64,000 nucleotides of DNA from a bacterium (GTDB lineage: Bacteria; Auribacterota; Tritonobacteria; UBA1439): NCBI GenBank assembly GCA_028716845.1, contig JAQUPF010000005.1, forward strand, positions 1 through 64,000, in the 5' to 3' direction. Numbering within the stretch: position 1 is the first letter of the stretch; every line of letters begins with the position of its first letter. Positions 58,863 through 64,000 of the stretch are shown piece after piece. A program made the translations under genes and the position numbers. Below the pieces are notes generated by a model that saw only the letters and a program-made list of their open reading frames with translations, was not told the DNA's origin and made no database searches.

Positions 58863-59687
58863 GTGAAGAGGTTTTTCGCCCCGGCGATGGTCATCGCGCT
58901 GGTCCTCATCTGGGCGGGTGAGGCCGCGTGCCAGATCAACGTCAACACCGCCTCGCAAAAGGAGCTCGAGAGCCTTCCCGGCATCGGTCCCGTGATGGCG
59001 GGGCGGATCATCGAGGGCAGGCCCTATCGAAACGTCAATGACCTGCGGCGCGTGAAGGGGATCGGGCCGGCGACGCTCGACAAGTTCAAGCACCTTGTGA
59101 CCGCCGGCCCGGCCGCGGCGCCGCCGCCGCCCCCGGCGAGGGAGGCGCCCGTCGCACGGAAGGCGGCGCCGGCACCCGTGTCCGTCCCCGTCTACTCCGT
59201 CGAGCGGTACAACACCCTCAAGTGCTTCAAATGCTCGAACGTCTACCAGGTTTCGAGCGATCTGAAAGACGGATGGTGCCCCTACTGCGGCCTGAAATGG
59301 CACATCAGGGGAGCGGCGGAGGCGGCCCCGCCGGCCGCGGCCCCTCCCGCCGCTGCCGCGCCGCCACCCGCCGCGGCGGCGCCCGTGGCGGGGGCGATAC
59401 CGTTCACGGATGCGGGCAACTACACGGGCCAGACGAAGACCGTCGAGGGGACGATCGTGGGGACGCACCTCTCCTCGCGCAGCAGGAACCTCTACCTGAA
59501 TTTCCACAAGGACTATACCGCGTACATCTCCGTCAAGATCCCGGCCGCGGACCTCGGGAAGTTCCGCAGCGACGCCGCCTCCTACTACAACGGGAAAAAG
59601 GTCATCGCCACCGGCATGATCAACAAGGAGGGGAATTTCCTCAGGCTCACCGTGACAGACCCCGCCCGCCTGCGCGTGGTCGACTGA
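58863..59687 (+). CDS. Secreted ComEA-type helix-hairpin-helix protein with zinc-ribbon-like CxxC pair and C-terminal OB-like domain
   Basis: GTG start after GGGAGGGAGGTG; INVNTASQKELESLPGIGPVMAGRIIEGRPY; CFKC...CPYC; VEGTIVGTHLSSRSRNLYLNF. Confidence 0.8.
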   Translation: MKRFFAPAMVIALVLIWAGEAACQINVNTASQKELESLPGIGPVMAGRIIEGRPYRNVNDLRRVKGIGPATLDKFKHLVTAGPAAAPPPPPAREAPVARKAAPAPVSVPVYSVERYNTLKCFKCSNVYQVSSDLKDGWCPYCGLKWHIRGAAEAAPPAAAPPAAAAPPPAAAAPVAGAIPFTDAGNYTGQTKTVEGTIVGTHLSSRSRNLYLNFHKDYTAYISVKIPAADLGKFRSDAASYYNGKKVIATGMINKEGNFLRLTVTDPARLRVVD

Positions 59688-59696
59688 TCGGGCGGC

Positions 59697-60611
59697 TCAG
59701 CGGCCGCTCGCGGAGTCGATGAGGGTGTCGATCTCCGCGGCGAGGGTGCGGATGGGGCGGGGGTCGACGACCTCGTTCCCCGTGTCATACTCGGTGCCGA
59801 AGTTGTGGTTCGCGTGCGGGACGATGACGAGCCCCTTCGGCGTCTCGATTTGCTCGAAGAGATTCTCCGTGTAGCGCCTGACGTCCGGCCAGTCGCCGTC
59901 CGCCAGGATGAAGTAGACGTTCTTCGGCCCCTCGATCGGCAGGTACTGGAACAGGTTGAGCGGCCGGACGAGCCGCATCCAGTACTCCTCCCCCACCGGC
60001 TGCCCGACGGCCCGCTCGAGCTTCTCCATGTACTGCCGCCGCACGGCCGGCGGGTACGCCTCCGGGAACTTGTAGTTCCCCGGCGCGATGCTCACGATGT
60101 TCCGCACCTCGGGAGACGTCGCCCCGACGATGAAGGAGAGGTTTCCGCCGAGCGAGTGCCCCGCGACGGTGATCTCCTCCCGCCGGACGGGGAGCCTGGC
60201 GAGCATGTAATCGAGCGCCGCCCGGGTGTCGGTGACGAAGTCGAGGTCCTGGGGGACGCGGAACCGCGATATCTTGTACGACTCCCCGAAGCCGCGCAGG
60301 TCGAAGCTGAGGACGAGGTATCCCTTCCGCGCGAGGGCGGGGAGGAGCAGCCGGTAGAGCGCCGTGTCCTTCCCGCTCGGGAGCGTGCCGTGGACGAAGA
60401 GGATGCCGGGATGCCGGGACCAGGGGAAGCGGGGCGGGTAGTGGACCCTGCCCGCGAGCGTGAAGGTGTGCGGCCCCGAGAAGACCACCTTCCTCGTCCG
60501 GACCCGCAGGCGTTCCTTCACCCTGCCGACCTGCGTCCCCGCCGCGAAGCCGGCGCCGAGGCAGGCGGCGGCGAGCAGGGCGACGGCCGTTTTCCCCCTG
60601 AAGATATGCAT
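59697..60611 (-). CDS. Alpha/beta hydrolase
   Basis: ILFVHGTLPSGKDTALYR, VAGHSLGGNLSFIVG nucleophile elbow, HANHNFG. Confidence 0.88.
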   Translation of the reverse strand: MHIFRGKTAVALLAAACLGAGFAAGTQVGRVKERLRVRTRKVVFSGPHTFTLAGRVHYPPRFPWSRHPGILFVHGTLPSGKDTALYRLLLPALARKGYLVLSFDLRGFGESYKISRFRVPQDLDFVTDTRAALDYMLARLPVRREEITVAGHSLGGNLSFIVGATSPEVRNIVSIAPGNYKFPEAYPPAVRRQYMEKLERAVGQPVGEEYWMRLVRPLNLFQYLPIEGPKNVYFILADGDWPDVRRYTENLFEQIETPKGLVIVPHANHNFGTEYDTGNEVVDPRPIRTLAAEIDTLIDSASGR

Positions 60612-60688
60612 GGCGGCATCCCCCGTGCGGCGACCGCACGCCCATAAATATAGCACACGCCGGGGGGCGCCCGTCGGGCGCCGGGCGT

Positions 60689-61084
60689 TCAGCCGTTCCC
60701 GAGCGGGAGCACCTCGATCGGGATGAGGCCCTCGCCGGGATCGGCGATCTTCCCGAAGGCGCCCCGCGTGAGATCGATGATGCGTCCCTTCCGGACGTGG
60801 CGCCTCGCGGGCCCCCGGTCGTTGACCCGCACGACCACCGATTTCCCGTTGTTGAGATTCGTGACCCTGAGGAGCGTGTTGAACGGCATGCCCCATGCGG
60901 CGCACGTGAGCTGCCGGTCGCAAAACACCTCCATGTTCGCGGTCGTCTGCCGTATGCCGGGGTCCCGTTTCGAATACCAGGAGGCGGTCCCCACCATGCC
61001 CTCGCCCTGCACATACTCGTCGGCCGAGGATAACGCGCCGCCGATTGCCGCCCAAGCGGCGAGAATTGCGATAACGGCCCTCAT
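60689..61084 (-). CDS. rlpA: RlpA-like double-psi beta-barrel septal ring protein
   Basis: GTASWYSKRDPGIRQTTANMEVF, VRVNDRGPARRHVRKGRIIDLTRGAFGKI; SD AAGGAGG. Confidence 0.88.
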   Translation of the reverse strand: MRAVIAILAAWAAIGGALSSADEYVQGEGMVGTASWYSKRDPGIRQTTANMEVFCDRQLTCAAWGMPFNTLLRVTNLNNGKSVVVRVNDRGPARRHVRKGRIIDLTRGAFGKIADPGEGLIPIEVLPLGNG

Positions 61085-61301
61085 CTCAAACCTCCTTGAC
61101 AACATTGACCTGCTGTCACAAGCCAGGCGGCGGTCTGGAATGGCCCCGGCTTGAACTGCCTGCTCCGGGGCGACCGCGGCTTGATAGTTGCTACTCTATG
61201 GACAGCAAGAGGTTAGCTATTACTGCGGCTTTTGAATTGTGGGTGAAGGGTAGCACATGCCGGGGGAAAGTCCAGGGAAAAAGCCAGGCCCATGGGAACG
61301 C

Positions 61302-62657
61302 CTAGAAGCTGTACCGGAGGCGGGCGTAGAGGGCGTTGTCGTCCTTGAGCTGGCCGAACATCGTGTACGGGTGCCTGCCGCCGAAGAGGTCCGCCCCCAC
61401 GGTGACGTTCCACCGGTCGGTGAGGTTCCAGCCGAAGCGGGGGCGGAGGTGGAAGTCGGCGTCGGTCGGGCTGAAGAAGACGAACAGCGAGGCGGTCGCG
61501 TTCTGGCTGAAGAGGCGCTGCGTGAGGCGGAAGGTGAGGAGCTGGCGGAACTCGTCGCGCGAGTACGGCGCCCCGTCCGGCAGCGCCTCCCGGTAGGCGG
61601 CGCGGTCCAGCATCTGCTCGACGTAGTACTGGAGGCCGAGGGTGAAATCCGTCCACAGGTCCCGCTCGTAGCCCGCGAGGTACCGCAGCTGCGGCGGCTC
61701 GACGGACGGGTCGCGCCCCCGCCGGTTGTCCTCCGAGTTGTACCAGGAGAACTCGACGGTGCCGATCCCCCCCGCGGCCGGGACAGGCCCGCGCGCGCTC
61801 GCGCCGGCGGCCGTGAGCCGGGGGTAGAAGAGGTCGCCCGCCGCCGGGTCGTCCACGCCGAGCGCCTGCTTGTAGAACCCCTTGAAGCCGTAGGCGGCGA
61901 GCTCGTAGCTTCCCACGGAACGGTAGATCCTCCCCGCGTACTCCATCGTGTCCATCGTCCGCGGCGGGCGGTTGAAGTGGAGGACGCTGTCCTCCCCCGC
62001 GATGCGGCCGAGCAGGGGGTCGTAGAACGAGAGCCGCTCCCCGCGGATCGGGTTGTCGGGGGTGAAGAACGGGATGAGGACGAAATCGGCGTTCGCCGCG
62101 CCGCTGAAGGCGCTCACGCGGAGGGCGTCGGAGGGGCGCTTGAGGTACTCGTCGTCGCGGCCGACGAAGAACGAGACCCAGTCCTTCGGGAAGAGGTCGT
62201 TGAGGAAGATGAGGTCGCCCGTCCCCCAGGTGAGGATCTGGCGGCCGGCCTTCACGTCGAGCCAGTGGAGCGGCGTGAACCGGGCGTTGAGCTCCCTGAA
62301 CTCGACGCGGAAGCGCTCCTCGACGCCGTCGCCGACGAAATCCGTCTTTACGGCGAGGGCGGTCCCGTAATCGGGGAGGAAGGCGGGATGCTCGGGCCGG
62401 TAGGTGGTCTGGAGCTGGACGCGCCCCTCCATCAGGTTGAAGGAGTGGTTCCGGATGAGGCGGTTCCTGTCGGGGAGCCAGCCGAGGGCGCCCTCGCTGA
62501 AGCCGTGGATCTCGAACGGGATGAGGCGACGGGCCTCCTCCACCCCATCCCGCGCGCGTTCGAGCGCCGGACGGGGCGCCTGTTCGGGCGGGTCGGCGGC
62601 GGCCGGGACCGCCGCCGCGGCCGCGCAGAGGGCGACGAGGGGGAGCGCGCCTCTCAT
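61302..62657 (-). CDS. Outer membrane beta-barrel protein (DUF1302/alginate-porin-like)
   Basis: Signal peptide, amphipathic strands, GRQILTWGTGDLIFLNDLFPKDW, C-terminal aromatic LRYSF. Confidence 0.72.
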   Translation of the reverse strand: MRGALPLVALCAAAAAVPAAADPPEQAPRPALERARDGVEEARRLIPFEIHGFSEGALGWLPDRNRLIRNHSFNLMEGRVQLQTTYRPEHPAFLPDYGTALAVKTDFVGDGVEERFRVEFRELNARFTPLHWLDVKAGRQILTWGTGDLIFLNDLFPKDWVSFFVGRDDEYLKRPSDALRVSAFSGAANADFVLIPFFTPDNPIRGERLSFYDPLLGRIAGEDSVLHFNRPPRTMDTMEYAGRIYRSVGSYELAAYGFKGFYKQALGVDDPAAGDLFYPRLTAAGASARGPVPAAGGIGTVEFSWYNSEDNRRGRDPSVEPPQLRYLAGYERDLWTDFTLGLQYYVEQMLDRAAYREALPDGAPYSRDEFRQLLTFRLTQRLFSQNATASLFVFFSPTDADFHLRPRFGWNLTDRWNVTVGADLFGGRHPYTMFGQLKDDNALYARLRYSF

Positions 62658-62680
62658 CGGGCGCGTCGCGTACCGCGGCC

Positions 62681-63475
62681 CTACTTCAGCCATTTCGTCG
62701 GGGCGCGGCGGAGGTACCGCTCGGTGAAGATGTCGTCGGGGAGGCCGACGCCGTACGCCACGTCGCTGAAGACCGAGACGGTGTGCCCGCCGCTCTCGAG
62801 GTTGTTCGCCTTCGAGCGGACGACGGTCGGGTGGCCCCCGATCTCCCGCACCTCGAGCGCCTCGACGACCCGGTACTTCTTCCCGGCCCGGTCGAAGTAC
62901 TCCGCCCGCATCGGCATGAAGGTCGCCCGGTCGATCCAGACGTCGTAGCGGGCGAACTCGACGCCCCGCGGCTCCCTCGGCGTGCTCCGGATGACGTACG
63001 CCTCCCCCTCCGTCCGCAGGAGCTCGTGGACGTCCTCCTCGGGGCCGCGGCCCGAGACGTCCTCGTACAGGAAGTCGCTGCCGACGAAGCTCGTGCGCTT
63101 GTCACCCGCCGCGATGCGCTTGACGAGGTCGAGCGCCGGCTGGTACAGCCACCGGTCGTCGTCGCGCCCGACGTGCTTCCAGACGAGGTAGGCCATCCCC
63201 CGCACGTCGGCCGGCCGCTGGAAGTGGACGTAGAACTTCTGATCGCCCCCCTCGGCGACGTTCCGCCGGAGGATGGTCATCCGCCGCTCGCGGGTCCTCC
63301 CCCGGCCGTCGGTGATCGTCATCTCGACCTGGGCGCGCCCGTCCGCCCCGGCGTAGTACGCGACGAGGTTCGCGCGGTTGACGATCTCCTCGGCCGTCGG
63401 CGCCTTCTCCTCCCCGCGCGCGCCCGCGGCGGACGCCGCGAGGATGCACAGTGCCGCAGCAGCTGTCCTCATCAT
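62681..63475 (-). CDS. Outer membrane lipoprotein-sorting (LolA-like) protein
   Basis: Signal peptide; EEIVNRANLVAYYAGADGRAQVEMTITDGRGRTRERRMTILRR...GDQKFYVHFQRPADVRGMAYLVWKH. Confidence 0.85.
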   Translation of the reverse strand: MMRTAAAALCILAASAAGARGEEKAPTAEEIVNRANLVAYYAGADGRAQVEMTITDGRGRTRERRMTILRRNVAEGGDQKFYVHFQRPADVRGMAYLVWKHVGRDDDRWLYQPALDLVKRIAAGDKRTSFVGSDFLYEDVSGRGPEEDVHELLRTEGEAYVIRSTPREPRGVEFARYDVWIDRATFMPMRAEYFDRAGKKYRVVEALEVREIGGHPTVVRSKANNLESGGHTVSVFSDVAYGVGLPDDIFTERYLRRAPTKWLK

Positions 63476-64000
63476 TTCGACCCTCCCTCCGGTTTGCCGA
63501 GCTCCTCGAGACAGGCCCGCCGGCGCGCGAGGCGGTTGCAGGCGAGCATCGCCCCCACGACGAGCCCGCCCGCGGCGAGCGTCGTCCCCCCCCATCCCGT
63601 GAGGCGGTACTGGTGGAGGACGAACGCCGTGCCGGCCGTCGCGGCGAGGCCGACGGCGAGGCAGGCCGCGCAGCTGCACGCCGCCGCGGGCGCCCGGGGC
63701 GCGAAGAGCCGCCGGCGGAGCGCCGTCATGAGCGCCGGCAGGATGACGAGCGTCCCCGCCCCCGACACGACCATGATGGCCGCCATGAAGAAGCCGACCG
63801 TCCGGTACGGCACGAGCGGGGCGAGGAGGAGCGGCGTGAACCCCACGGCGATGACGATGACGTTCCTCGATATCGCGCGGGCCGGCTCCCCCGCCATCTC
63901 CATCGCGGCGGCGCGCCACTCCCCCGTCCGCGCGACGCACTCCCGCGCGCGCTGGAGGTAATGGATGGCGAAGTCCACGGACAGCCCCAGCGTGAGCGAG
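63472..64000 (-). CDS. RND/MMPL family transporter, C-terminal fragment (5' end outside window)
   Basis: MDFAIHYLQRAREC...AMEMAGEPARAISRNVIVIAVGFTPLLLAPLVPYRTVGFFMAAIMVVSG; open at the window edge. Confidence 0.82.
   Translation of the reverse strand, partial: SLTLGLSVDFAIHYLQRARECVARTGEWRAAAMEMAGEPARAISRNVIVIAVGFTPLLLAPLVPYRTVGFFMAAIMVVSGAGTLVILPALMTALRRRLFAPRAPAAACSCAACLAVGLAATAGTAFVLHQYRLTGWGGTTLAAGGLVVGAMLACNRLARRRACLEELGKPEGGSK

Noticed and set aside
61106-61301. Possible attachment site or small RNA upstream of rlpA
   Set aside because: Only weak imperfect dyads (ATAGTTGCTACTCTAT); nothing beyond a normal leader and SD could be supported.

Overview
High-GC (visibly about 70%), gene-dense 64 kb chromosomal window from a diderm (LPS-making) bacterium. 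It probably comes from an uncultured lineage; I cannot assign the phylum from sequence alone. No rRNA, CRISPR array, IS/transposase or prophage was recognised. Main blocks: (1) an ExbB/ExbD/TonB-like/TPR operon; (2) two paralogous secreted PQQ-type beta-propeller proteins with Thr-Pro stalks; (3) an MntA/HepT toxin-antitoxin pair; (4) an SSS symporter, a DHH phosphoesterase and an SDF-symporter/SBP fusion; (5) a nine-gene arsenic operon (arsR, arsP-like permease, two thioredoxins, ccdA-like, an MtrA-like corrinoid methyltransferase subunit, arsM, acr3, arsC); (6) DacC-like, Tat-signal radical SAM, and two ArnT-like glycosyltransferases; (7) a TolC/HlyD/ABC x2/ABC-2 x2 exporter; (8) glnS; (9) an envelope and lipid A block (DUF374, msbA, lpxB, Gfo/Idh/MocA, lpxI, lpxA, lpxC-fabZ fusion, lpxD, ompH, bamA) running on from dnaB, rplI, rpsR, ssb, rpsF, pth, rplY and glmU, with tRNA-Gln and tRNA-CAU; (10) ComEA-HhH/Zn-ribbon/OB, RlpA, and a barrel/LolA-like/RND group at the right edge. 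The two most interesting signals are the MtrA-like gene inside the methylating arsenic operon, and a family of mosaic intergenic repeat islands built from CACGGAT, CACAGAG and TTTGAAC modules with inverted arms. At least seven islands occur, and two interrupt the lipid A operon.
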